This document shows, one piece after another, positions 57,475 through 64,000 of a stretch of DNA of 64,000 nucleotides. Where the stretch lies: positions 45,828-109,827 of the forward strand of contig CAYJQH010000001.1 in the NCBI GenBank assembly GCA_964372415.1. The letters are read 5' to 3'. The notes under the pieces are model-generated. The model saw only the letters and a list, made by a program, of their open reading frames with translations, made no database searches and was not told the origin of the DNA. The stretch's first letter is position 1. Each line of letters begins with the position of its first letter. This DNA is from JAGORL01 sp964372415. GTDB lineage: Bacteria; Patescibacteriota; Patescibacteriia; UBA9934. Both the position numbers and the translations under genes were made by a program.

Positions 57475-57621
57475 TTAGATCAGTGCTTTGAAGAGCAGGA
57501 AAATTATAAGCCCAAGAGCAACGAGCAAGGGTAGCATCCTAAGACCAAAGCCGCGGCGCCGGCGTATCATGGGAGCTCCCATGACCATAGCGCGTGGACG
57601 CCTACGAAACATTAATGGCAT
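57475..57621 (-). CDS. Small arginine-rich single-pass membrane protein
   Basis: 48 residues: MPLMFRRRPRAMVMGAP, a run of arginines (MIRRRRGFGLR), and a C-terminal helix MLPLLVALGLIIFLLFKALI. Opposite-strand frames are less protein-like. Not recognised. Confidence 0.5.
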   Translation of the reverse strand: MPLMFRRRPRAMVMGAPMIRRRRGFGLRMLPLLVALGLIIFLLFKALI

Positions 57622-57734
57622 ATTGCTCAAAAGCATACCATGTTACTCAAGACCCTGGACTCTGAACGTTCAAGAAAATTTCAGGATTGTATCCTGAGCT
57701 ATCAGAGTATTGTGTCTTGAGTTTTTCGAACAGG

Positions 57735-58901
57735 TTAAATCTTTCGATACGAAACTGTAAGATACACGATTACGTAGATCAAAAGTGCTACTCCGAGGTA
57801 AAGGTAGGCCGTGGTAAGCGATTGGTGATCGGCGAACCAACCGAAGGCCAAGCCAACCGGAACAAAAACTAGAGAGGTCAAAAGACTGGCATAAGATTCC
57901 CCAGTTGCTCTAAAATGAGCCGGAAGTTTGCGGTGTAGGTCGGCGTCGAGAAGGGGATTTGCAATAAAGAAAGCCAAAAGCGGTAAGAGCGCAATGAGCA
58001 TGCCGAATTTTGATGTTACAAAATTCATACCAACATAACTAACGATACTAACTAAAAAAACTAGCAAGTAAAGATTACGATGTTTGAGCTTAATAAGCGG
58101 TGTTGCGAGTCGCGCACCAATTGCCTGGAGAAGATAAAACGAGCCACCAATAACGCCAAGCAAAAGCAAGGTAGAACCCAATTCATAAAAGTATAACTGG
58201 GCGTACTGATCAATCAGATGATAGGAAATCGTGATCACCACCATGAGTGCTACTGTATGGTAGAGCGTCGGATGTCGACGCATGTATGAGGCAGCTTCAC
58301 GTATGTGTTGCCAATAGGTAAATTCGCCAGTTGTTCGATGAATATTTGGTTCGATGAGTGACAAGCAGAGAATAAGTCCAATAGAGGACGGCACAAGTGT
58401 TAACCAAAATGTTGCTTCAATGCCCAGGAAATTAGCAATAAAGCCACCACTAATTCCGGTAAGCACAGCCGCAATCCCGGAGTAGTAGGCCTTATAACTT
58501 AAAGCCTTGGGTGCGGATTGTTCTTGACCAAGTTCTTTCAGAGTATCGTAAAGTAGCGAGTTATAGGTGCCACTTGAAAGCGCGGCATGCACCGAACCCA
58601 TGAGAACGCCGATAACAAAAGCTCGAAAATCGTGGGCATAGAGCCAAATCAGAGTGTTGAGCATGAAAAAAACAATGTTGAATGCTAGTACGTATTTCCT
58701 ACTCCAACGATCGGCCAGAGCCCCAGTTGGGACCTCAAGTACAAGTATTGTTAGGGCATAAATTACTTCGACAAGTACGATTTCGCTGACCGAAAGACCT
58801 CGCATCTCCATGAAGACTTTATCGAAGGTAAAGAAAAATGAAGCCGTACCAATGGCTGCAATAACGTAAAGTTTCCAAATGTTTCTCCCGAGTGTTGGCA
58901 T
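57735..58901 (-). CDS. Major facilitator superfamily transporter
   Basis: 388 residues with about 11-12 membrane helices. The conserved loop 2-3 motif reads GALADRWSRKYVLAFN. The TM4-5 region and a central loop (EPNIHRTTGEF) divide two six-helix halves. Closest to the small-molecule or multidrug exporter type, but the substrate cannot be told from the sequence. No ribosome binding site evident; monocistronic. Confidence 0.9.
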   Translation of the reverse strand: MPTLGRNIWKLYVIAAIGTASFFFTFDKVFMEMRGLSVSEIVLVEVIYALTILVLEVPTGALADRWSRKYVLAFNIVFFMLNTLIWLYAHDFRAFVIGVLMGSVHAALSSGTYNSLLYDTLKELGQEQSAPKALSYKAYYSGIAAVLTGISGGFIANFLGIEATFWLTLVPSSIGLILCLSLIEPNIHRTTGEFTYWQHIREAASYMRRHPTLYHTVALMVVITISYHLIDQYAQLYFYELGSTLLLLGVIGGSFYLLQAIGARLATPLIKLKHRNLYLLVFLVSIVSYVGMNFVTSKFGMLIALLPLLAFFIANPLLDADLHRKLPAHFRATGESYASLLTSLVFVPVGLAFGWFADHQSLTTAYLYLGVALLIYVIVYLTVSYRKI

Positions 58902-58968
58902 AAGATAAGGCTATTGTAACATTGACAGTTGGCTCTATTTCCGATTCTCTATGGGCCGAGGAGGTCCC

Positions 58969-59874
58969 ATGACATACTCCAGGCGACTGGCAGCTCACGC
59001 CTTTCGTTTGCGGCGATTCGATTGTTTAACCATTCGAGAAACTGCTCAAGTACTCGGCATCCCGCTCTCCAAGGTGGAGCGACTGGTGACGTTTCACGAG
59101 GCGCGATTCGGTCTTAAGCGACAGCTGAAACTTTGCGGACAGTTCGCACAAAGACTTGAGCGGCGAAGGTTAGCTATGACCTTGTTTAACGAGGGAGCAA
59201 CCGCTGAGGAAATTCGTCTTATCCTCCAATACTCGTCGCGCAGCCACGTCTCTACGATGATTCGTAAACATCAAGCGGAACCGGTTAGTCATGGTCGGAT
59301 TATCGTTACGCGTGGCGGTAACGACACGCCACAAATTCTGATTCCGCAGAGAGCAATCATGCTTACCGGTTGGCAGACTGGTGATTACGTCCGTTGGCGT
59401 CGAGCTCAAGATCATTTGGTCATCTGGCCAGAAACCCGTAATCCTCGAGCCGAGAATATTCTGGCTTCCAAAGAAATTCTCCAGGCCGAAACATCATGTG
59501 GACTCTCGGCAGCTGAAGTGCAGAGGCGGAGAACCGCCTATGAGGATTACTGTTTTAAGAACGAAAAGCTGCAGGTGACAGCCGAACGACTCGGCGTCAG
59601 CAAGTCATCAGTCCTGCGTCTCGCTGAAGGATATTCAAAGATAACTGGTTTACCCTGGAAGGGACGGCGTCCACAGAACGCGCGTGATGGTCGGCTTAGA
59701 GTCTCAGCTCACGGGAGACTCGCTCTCCAGCGCGCGTCTTATGTCATGAACTGGCTGCCAGGTTCTGACCTCCTGTGGCGTGTTTCAGCTGGCAGCATTG
59801 TGCTTGAACGTTTCTACCTCACGAGGCTCGTTTTCCGGTACATCGACTTGCGGGGAGAACAAGCACGTTCGTAA
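58969..59874 (+). CDS. HTH protein of unknown function
   Basis: 301 residues from ATG 58969, which has GAGGAGGTC before it. The N-terminus has a HTH (CLTIRETAQVLGIPLSKVER) and a second HTH-like stretch (TAEEIRLILQYSSRSHVSTM). A middle segment, LTGWQTGDYVRWRRAQDHLV, resembles a SpoVT/AbrB-type or PemI-like beta strand. A third HTH (TAERLGVSKSSVLRLAEGYS) precedes the C-terminus. It looks like a DNA-binding regulator, possibly one derived from a phage or mobile element. Orphan-gene style with a terminator. Confidence 0.72.
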   Translation: MTYSRRLAAHAFRLRRFDCLTIRETAQVLGIPLSKVERLVTFHEARFGLKRQLKLCGQFAQRLERRRLAMTLFNEGATAEEIRLILQYSSRSHVSTMIRKHQAEPVSHGRIIVTRGGNDTPQILIPQRAIMLTGWQTGDYVRWRRAQDHLVIWPETRNPRAENILASKEILQAETSCGLSAAEVQRRRTAYEDYCFKNEKLQVTAERLGVSKSSVLRLAEGYSKITGLPWKGRRPQNARDGRLRVSAHGRLALQRASYVMNWLPGSDLLWRVSAGSIVLERFYLTRLVFRYIDLRGEQARS

Positions 59875-59877
59875 CTA

Positions 59878-59907
59878 GGCCCTGACGCTTGTCGGGGTAT
59901 TTTTTTA
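59878..59907 (+). terminator. Terminator of the HTH gene
   Basis: GCCCTGAC / GTCGGGGT hairpin with a GCTT loop, then ATTTTTTTA. Confidence 0.75.
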
Positions 59908-59933
59908 TGGTAGTCTGTTGCCGGAGGAACAGT

Positions 59934-60233
59934 ATGCGTATTTCCCGGCACAGAATTTGGATTAGGGTGGCTGGGAACGCAACGGCCATCAAAGAGGGTA
60001 AGTCCCACGGCTGGCGCCTGTACATTAATGCTTGCGAGCCTGAAATCCCGCTCCGGGACTGGAGAGTTACCGGTACTGTAGAACGGAACTTCAGGCCTCA
60101 GATCGACACCAAAGGCGAGCGTCCACTTGGACTCTCGGCCTGGATTGATCTTCACGGCGATCTGGAGATAGACGAACAGGATGTGGCCCACATTGCTCTG
60201 CGGCCGGTTTCAACGACCGACCAAGGGACCTGA
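59934..60233 (+). CDS. Small uncharacterised protein
   Basis: 99 residues from ATG 59934, which has GGAGGAA before it. IWIRVAGNATAIKEGKSHGW, then RLYINACEPEIPLRDWRVTG and LSAWIDLHGDLEIDEQDVAH. Beta-rich and soluble; not recognised. Orphan-gene style; ends at a CGGTC terminator-like hairpin. Confidence 0.6.
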   Translation: MRISRHRIWIRVAGNATAIKEGKSHGWRLYINACEPEIPLRDWRVTGTVERNFRPQIDTKGERPLGLSAWIDLHGDLEIDEQDVAHIALRPVSTTDQGT

Positions 60234-60248
60234 GCGGTCTCTATTTAT
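60216..60248 (+). terminator. Terminator-like hairpin overlapping the stop
   Basis: GACCG (60217-60221 region) / CGGTC hairpin followed by TCTATTTATTT. Confidence 0.5.
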
Positions 60249-60277
60249 TTGACGGTGTTAGCTAGATTTACTATTAT
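60249..60277 (+). promoter_or_regulatory. Promoter of the 60.3-kb RNA
   Basis: TTGACG (60249-60254), 17 nt, TATTAT (60272-60277). Confidence 0.65.
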
Positions 60278-60283
60278 TCGTGA

Positions 60284-60652
60284 GTTCGTTTCATGACCGT
60301 GTTGTTAGGTGTCACCGAGTGGCGAGGCGCCGATACCTAACCTCAAGGGAGGAGTCATGCCCTCCTTGGAGTTACCAGTAGATCCTGCTTGAGACGTGTG
60401 ACCAACGTGACAAAGCCCTCTGAGCGTACAAGTCACCGTCAAGAGGTGGGACATCCACTGTGGGGCTGTTGCTGCGCGTCTAGCCATGGCGCTCCGCGAT
60501 AAGCATTCCTAGTGGGGATGGACCGCGACCCTTAACCGTGGTCTCGGTCGTTACGTGCGTAAGATAGCGGTCGTGAACCTGTGTGGGGTGAAATCCACTA
60601 AACACAGGTCTCGGTGGTCGGGTCCTCGTGCCCGGCCACCTCTTTATTTTGT
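60284..60652 (+). ncRNA. Large structured non-coding RNA, class not recognised
   Basis: About 365 nt between a promoter and a strong terminator (GGTGGTCGGG 60613-60622 / CCCGGCCACC 60631-60640, then TCTTTATTTT). Clear helices: GTTAGGT (60304-60310) / ACCTAAC (60335-60341); CAAGGGAGG / CCTCCTTG (60344-60369); GTGG / CCAC (60447-60459); CGACC / GGTCG (60526-60550); ACCTGTGT (60577-60584) / ACACAGGT (60602-60609). The size fits RNase P RNA or tmRNA, but the conserved RNase P core (GAGGAAAGUC, ACAGAA) and a tmRNA end (T-arm, CCA, tag ORF) were not found. No convincing ORF. Confidence 0.68.
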
Positions 60653-60693
60653 TTAATTCTGACCTGCTGACCCGCAACATGGGTCCGTTTTTT

Positions 60694-62460
60694 TTACCTC
60701 ATGAAATGTAACGGAACGGAAAGCTTTTTAATTTCATCCATCTTGTAGTCAAGCATTTTACGGCCGACAAATATCGCGACTACGTTGTCGTGCGTTCGTG
60801 AAATATGGTTGATTTTTTCTTGCAGTAAACCCTCATTGACAGCAACTAAGAAATTGATGGGCACTTGACCATGGCGGGACAATTTTCTATTCAGCTGACT
60901 CATCATCTCATAGGCCTCGCGTTCCAATTCAGTGGCTAGTTTTAGGCTGTATTTATACTCTAGGCATAAGAGCAGTGTGATATTGCCAATGCCGTGTTTG
61001 GCTGCCCAATCAACAACATACGGCAAACGATTTTTCCACGATCGACCCCGTGACCCAAGAACCACAGTCGAGTTATTATGCGGCGCAACATGTTCGACAT
61101 TTTCTGGCATGAGGGTTGCCACGCCAAGTTTTTGTGCCACCCATGGGGTGAGTGGTGGTTCAATGATAAGGGTTGCCAAAATGACCCACATACCAATAGG
61201 CAGAAGCCCCTCGATGCCTGGCAAATTAAGCGAAGCAATGGTTACCAATAAGACTGCTGGTATCGCTCCGGTTTCTCGGACAAAAGCGACAAAGGCAATT
61301 TCTTTAAGTGTGGGACGATCTTGACCAAAGAAGACAAACGGCAGCAAACTGACACCCACGGTTAGCGGACGAATCACGAACATAAAAAGAAATGCCGCTA
61401 AGAGCCCTAATGGTGCATAAGAAAGAAGAGCTGGCACGTCTACCAGGGCACCTAAAAGCAAGAAGATTGTTGGCTTAAAAAAACCATCGATGGTGTGGTT
61501 AAAAAACCGCTCGGTTTCGTGCAGGTGTTCGTTCATCTTAAAGAGCAACCCGGCAATGAAAGCGGCTAAATAACCACTCCCGCCAAAAGCCAAGGCGAGG
61601 GTAAAAATGATGATCGGAATGAACAGAAAAAATGCAGAATCAGCTTCGTACTCCCGGGCATGCGTTTCTTTGAATCGTGTCAACACGTGCAAGAGGACGT
61701 AGCCGAGAAGTCCAAAACTGAGGCCAAACACGATTTGCCGGAGGAGTGCCAAAGCACTGGCTGTAGTGAAAATTGAACCGTACCCCTCAAGCACCGAGGT
61801 CCCCAAAATACCCGCCCCGAGAAGCGACAAAAACGTCACGGTAAGGAGTGTTCCGGTTACGTCAGTCACTGCACTTTCGGAGACGACGAGGTCCTTGGTT
61901 GATGGGTTTTTAAAACGGAGACGTTTAAGTACGGGAATGATCGCCGCTGGATCCGTCGAGGCTAAGAGTGCGCCGAGTAAAATGGCAGTAGTTACTGACA
62001 CAGAAATTCCTGTCAGACTGCCAAGAGGCTCAAGAGACAAGGATAACAGGATGGCAGTTAATAAAAGTCCAACAAACGACAGCGCCATGATTTTGCCAAA
62101 GAGTTTCTTGAAGTTATCAAAAGGTGTTTCCAGACCCCCGCCAAAAAGAATGAGGGTTGCGCCAAAGCCCACGAGGGCTGCGAGTACACCACGGCTTTCG
62201 ATCACCGGTATAAGGAGTGGATGCGCTGCCATGCCAAAGAAGATAGCGATGACGAAATTGGGCAGGGGCGTATCTTGTGACAAATAGAAGATAGCGAAAG
62301 ACAAGGCAAAGACGAGCGCGATTGAGAAAAAGGTCATGAGTAGCTCGGCTTCGCTACTATGTTCAAAGAGCGATAGAATGTGGGTCGAAAAACGACTAAC
62401 GATAACAGCGCCGGCAAGAGCTAAAGCGAGGCGAAGAGAGGCGATCCAGGAAAACGTCAT
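60694..62460 (-). CDS. CPA-type sodium/proton antiporter with C-terminal cytosolic domain
   Basis: 588 residues. About 12 membrane helices in residues 1-400. Ion-site helices: GALLASTDPAAIIPVLKRLRFK (TDPA motif) and VVSESAVTDVTGTLLTVTF (ESAVTD, in place of the ND motif of CPA1). The last 170 residues (STVVLGSRGRSWKNRL, NITLLLCLEYKYSLKLATEL) resemble a USP-type nucleotide-binding domain. Likely exchanges sodium or potassium for protons across the membrane and is regulated by that domain. Confidence 0.9.
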   Translation of the reverse strand: MTFSWIASLRLALALAGAVIVSRFSTHILSLFEHSSEAELLMTFFSIALVFALSFAIFYLSQDTPLPNFVIAIFFGMAAHPLLIPVIESRGVLAALVGFGATLILFGGGLETPFDNFKKLFGKIMALSFVGLLLTAILLSLSLEPLGSLTGISVSVTTAILLGALLASTDPAAIIPVLKRLRFKNPSTKDLVVSESAVTDVTGTLLTVTFLSLLGAGILGTSVLEGYGSIFTTASALALLRQIVFGLSFGLLGYVLLHVLTRFKETHAREYEADSAFFLFIPIIIFTLALAFGGSGYLAAFIAGLLFKMNEHLHETERFFNHTIDGFFKPTIFLLLGALVDVPALLSYAPLGLLAAFLFMFVIRPLTVGVSLLPFVFFGQDRPTLKEIAFVAFVRETGAIPAVLLVTIASLNLPGIEGLLPIGMWVILATLIIEPPLTPWVAQKLGVATLMPENVEHVAPHNNSTVVLGSRGRSWKNRLPYVVDWAAKHGIGNITLLLCLEYKYSLKLATELEREAYEMMSQLNRKLSRHGQVPINFLVAVNEGLLQEKINHISRTHDNVVAIFVGRKMLDYKMDEIKKLSVPLHFMR

Positions 62461-62526
62461 AAAAGAAAAATGCGCCCTATAGTATACGCCTTTGAAAAAG
62501 CATGCAAACGATCTGCGTCCTGATAA

Positions 62527-63006
62527 CTATAAAATCACTACCAAAAAATCAACGAAAAATCCGATAGCTAAAACAAAATTTGCAATTGCGCCGGCCACGA
62601 TACCGACGAGTGAGTACGACGCCGCCCTCAAGGCTTTCAGGTGATCGTTAAATTGGATAAGTTCAGCCACAAATACGCCTAGGAACATGCCAATAAACGC
62701 GCCAAGAGGCGGGAAGAGGACGAGTCCAATGAGGAGCCCGATTAGGCCAAAGATAATTGCTTTTCGACTTGCGCCGCCCCACTTGGCGCCAATAATTCCA
62801 GAGAAGTAATCAATGGCCATGGACAGAACAGTGATGCCGCCAAAGATCGCCAAGTGCCACGGCTCGAGCTCACTAAAATTTGTGACAAAGCCGTAGACTG
62901 TCACCACGAGGAACATGAACAGAAGCCCCGGTACCGTGGGAGCGAGCGTTAAAAAAATACTGAGGAACAGGATGATAATGAAGAAAATATCTAAGGCAGT
63001 AGACAT
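62527..63006 (-). CDS. DUF456 membrane protein
   Basis: 159 residues with four to five membrane helices. Signature LTLAPTVPGLLFMFLVV, then YFSGIIGAKWGGASRKAIIFG and LFPPLGAFIGMFLGVFVAEL is DUF456. Function unknown; Gly-zipper-like (GxxxGxxxG) repeats are prominent. No ribosome binding site. Confidence 0.9.
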   Translation of the reverse strand: MSTALDIFFIIILFLSIFLTLAPTVPGLLFMFLVVTVYGFVTNFSELEPWHLAIFGGITVLSMAIDYFSGIIGAKWGGASRKAIIFGLIGLLIGLVLFPPLGAFIGMFLGVFVAELIQFNDHLKALRAASYSLVGIVAGAIANFVLAIGFFVDFLVVIL

Positions 63007-63018
63007 ATTGCATAAGCA

Positions 63019-63120
63019 TCATAATGTAAAATAATCCCATAGCCAAACGATCGTGATCACGGTCAAAATGAATATCCAGCCAATAATTACATTCCACGGC
63101 CACGGTACAAGACGTTTCAT
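63019..63120 (-). CDS. Very small membrane protein
   Basis: 33 residues: MKRLVPWPWNVIIGW followed by IFILTVITIVWLW and DYFTL. One predicted membrane helix. Starts at the ATG complementary to 63118-63120, 12 nt before DUF456 on the same strand. No family recognised. Confidence 0.45.
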   Translation of the reverse strand: MKRLVPWPWNVIIGWIFILTVITIVWLWDYFTL

Positions 63121-63150
63121 ATTGAAGAAGCATATCACCCGACGAGGGTT

Positions 63151-63185
63151 AGAATCGACAGGGGTCAGGTCTTGAATTTATATTT
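63151..63185. repeat. IS200/RAYT-type end sequence without a transposase
   Basis: The run GACAGGGGTCAGGTCTTGAA followed by TTTAT is close to the GGGGTCAGGTCTTGA motif that flanks REP-associated tyrosine transposases (Y1_Tnp) in many bacteria. No transposase gene is near, so it would be a solo end. The motif is recalled from knowledge of such elements. Confidence 0.4.
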
Positions 63186-63208
63186 TATCTTCGAATGTTT
63201 GCAACAAA

Positions 63209-63237
63209 AACCCAGCCCTTAAAGCTGGTGTTTTTGC
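63209..63237 (-). terminator. Bidirectional terminator after the MscS-like gene
   Basis: AAAAACCCAGC...GCTGGTGTTTTT. On the minus strand CACCAGC / GCTGGG is followed by TTTTTG. Confidence 0.7.
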
Positions 63238-63270
63238 GGTGAATGGTTACGGTTCTCCTGATGTCTCTAT

Positions 63271-63921
63271 TTAGGCAGTCATCGCGCGGCGCGGACCAAC
63301 TTCCGATAACAGATCGTGAGCTTTGTCGCGACCACCAAGACCGAACGCTAGGCCTCCGGCGAGTGCGAGCATAGCCGTGAGACCTATAAAGGCGATTTGA
63401 ATGATGCTTTCGGCGATCCCTAGTTGAATAAGGGCAGCCATAGCCGCAAAGACAATAATCGCCCAACGAGCAATATTGCTAAGGGCATTGGCGGTTCGTC
63501 TGCCCAAGGAATCGCTCATGCCAGAGACAAGACCAGCCACAAAGTTACCAAGGAGATAGCCACCGATCAGAAGCAGAATAGCGGCCGCGATATTCGGCAA
63601 GTATGCCACAATACTTTCCATAAATTCGGTAACTTGGGTCCAACCCAAGATGTTAGCGGCAATAGCTACCGTAAGCAGAATTACGGCCCATCTCACAATC
63701 AAACTGGCTATGTCAGCCATACGAAATTTCACCGTCTGTTTGTCTATGTTGCCAGTTGAGGCATTGGTTGAACGTAAAGCGTGATCAACTCGCGACCAAA
63801 TTACGAGTCTGTGTATAAGGTTAGCCAGAATATTGGCTATAATCAGGCCGACAATCACTACTGCAGTAGCACCCAAAATATCGGGAAGAGTTTGTCCAAG
63901 TTCAATCCAAAAGCTCTGCAA
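63271..63921 (-). CDS. MscS-like conserved membrane-helix protein
   Basis: 216 residues. No ATG lies before LQSFWIELG, so TTG (complement of 63919-63921) is the likely start. Four to five membrane helices with repeats of the conserved TM-helix type (VAYLPNIAAAILLLIGGYLLGNFVAGLVS) found next to MscS channels, plus LAGGLAFGLGGRDKAHDLL, the MscS pore-like end. It lacks the cytosolic vestibule, so it is a minimal form. May form a mechanosensitive or small-solute channel. Confidence 0.85.
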   Translation of the reverse strand: MQSFWIELGQTLPDILGATAVVIVGLIIANILANLIHRLVIWSRVDHALRSTNASTGNIDKQTVKFRMADIASLIVRWAVILLTVAIAANILGWTQVTEFMESIVAYLPNIAAAILLLIGGYLLGNFVAGLVSGMSDSLGRRTANALSNIARWAIIVFAAMAALIQLGIAESIIQIAFIGLTAMLALAGGLAFGLGGRDKAHDLLSEVGPRRAMTA

Positions 63922-63951
63922 ACCATCGGTAATGGCGGCAGCTTCAAAAGA

Positions 63952-64000
63952 TCAGTGTTCCGCAGCCGTTCGTGCTTTGGGCAATCGAGCAGCTGCAAAG
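63952..64000 (-). CDS. C-terminal end of an unidentified gene
   Basis: The frame FAAARLPKARTAAEH ends at TGA (complement of 63952-63954), 30 nt before the MscS-like start. Too short to name; its length is cut by the window edge. Confidence 0.3.
   Translation of the reverse strand, partial: FAAARLPKARTAAEH

Noticed and set aside
57488..57697. 69-residue plus-strand frame opposite the small membrane protein
   Set aside because: Very basic low-complexity translation without a ribosome binding site; the minus frame gives a plausible membrane helix.
60284..60652. tmRNA or RNase P RNA assignment for the 60.3-kb RNA
   Set aside because: Size fits, but neither the tag ORF and tRNA-like end nor the conserved RNase P core were found by eye.

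Overview
The window looks like a chromosome segment of a Patescibacteria (Candidate Phyla Radiation) bacterium, probably of the Parcubacteria/ABY1 side. This is an inference from gene content. The pointers are a DUF4012 protein, a DUF3048 lipoprotein-like protein, short forms of EF-Ts, MetK and PilB, a GIY-free housekeeping set with many small secreted C39-like proteins, a class II alpha2 glycyl-tRNA synthetase, and pilus genes with a prepilin peptidase cut down to its N-terminal domain. TAA, TAG and TGA all end normal genes, so the code is standard. Two 100-base N runs (12370-12469 and 41723-41822) are scaffold gaps. No rRNA, CRISPR array, prophage or complete transposon is visible.

Layout. 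1-3.9 kb: end of bL25, a DUF3048 protein, and prfA-prmC and bL31 on the minus strand. 3.9-9.6 kb: mostly single-gene units of unknown function (an HTH-free coiled-coil protein with a broken 5' end, a receiver domain, a zincin, a lipoprotein, a RdgB/HAM1 protein), with queA and a Phd/RelE toxin-antitoxin pair. 9.7-17.1 kb: rpsB-tsf, then a glycolysis block gap-X-ndh-pgk-SIMPL-eno. 17.1-21.1 kb: a Y-family polymerase with a DUF6504-like partner, lexA divergent from metK, and an unassigned structured RNA. 21.2-26.9 kb: cyclophilin, TM0106-type nuclease, C39 protein, xseAB, a small membrane protein and one cassette gene. 26.9-28.3 kb: L10 leader and rplJ-rplL. 28.3-40.4 kb: a PP2C-like/propeller membrane protein divergent from an envelope operon (HTH regulator, TsaB-like, three GT2 enzymes, DUF4012, MreB), a GT4 enzyme, a TrmB regulator, and a DUF559 nuclease within a possible mobile unit. 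40.4-42 kb: a GC-rich orphan gene with a long leader. 42-49 kb: DNA polymerase III delta', BNR lipoprotein, frr, glyS, an M16 peptidase, tpiA, a TPR protein and bL33. 49.1-49.7 kb: three tRNAs separated by large palindromes. 49.7-57.4 kb: a CAP protein and a type IV pilus/pseudopilus locus. 57.4-64 kb: transporters, orphan cassette genes, a second unassigned structured RNA, a CPA-type antiporter, DUF456 and an MscS-like protein.

Two patterns run through the window. First, many housekeeping transcription units begin with a long imperfect palindrome (50-145 nt, each with its own sequence), followed directly by a -10 box 9-12 nt before the ATG and no Shine-Dalgarno, as expected for leaderless mRNA. 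Thirteen such palindromes were found. Several contain the stop codon of the upstream gene, three share a 120-nt nested design, and many are rich in CTAG. Second, the orphan genes follow a different plan: a -35/-10 promoter with 16-17 nt spacing, a strong Shine-Dalgarno, one gene often richer in GC, and a compact intrinsic terminator. The two structured RNAs (about 20.9-21.1 kb and 60.3-60.65 kb) use this second promoter/terminator style. The lexA-metK gap carries two divergent GTTC-N7-GTTC sites, a LexA box type best known from Alphaproteobacteria.
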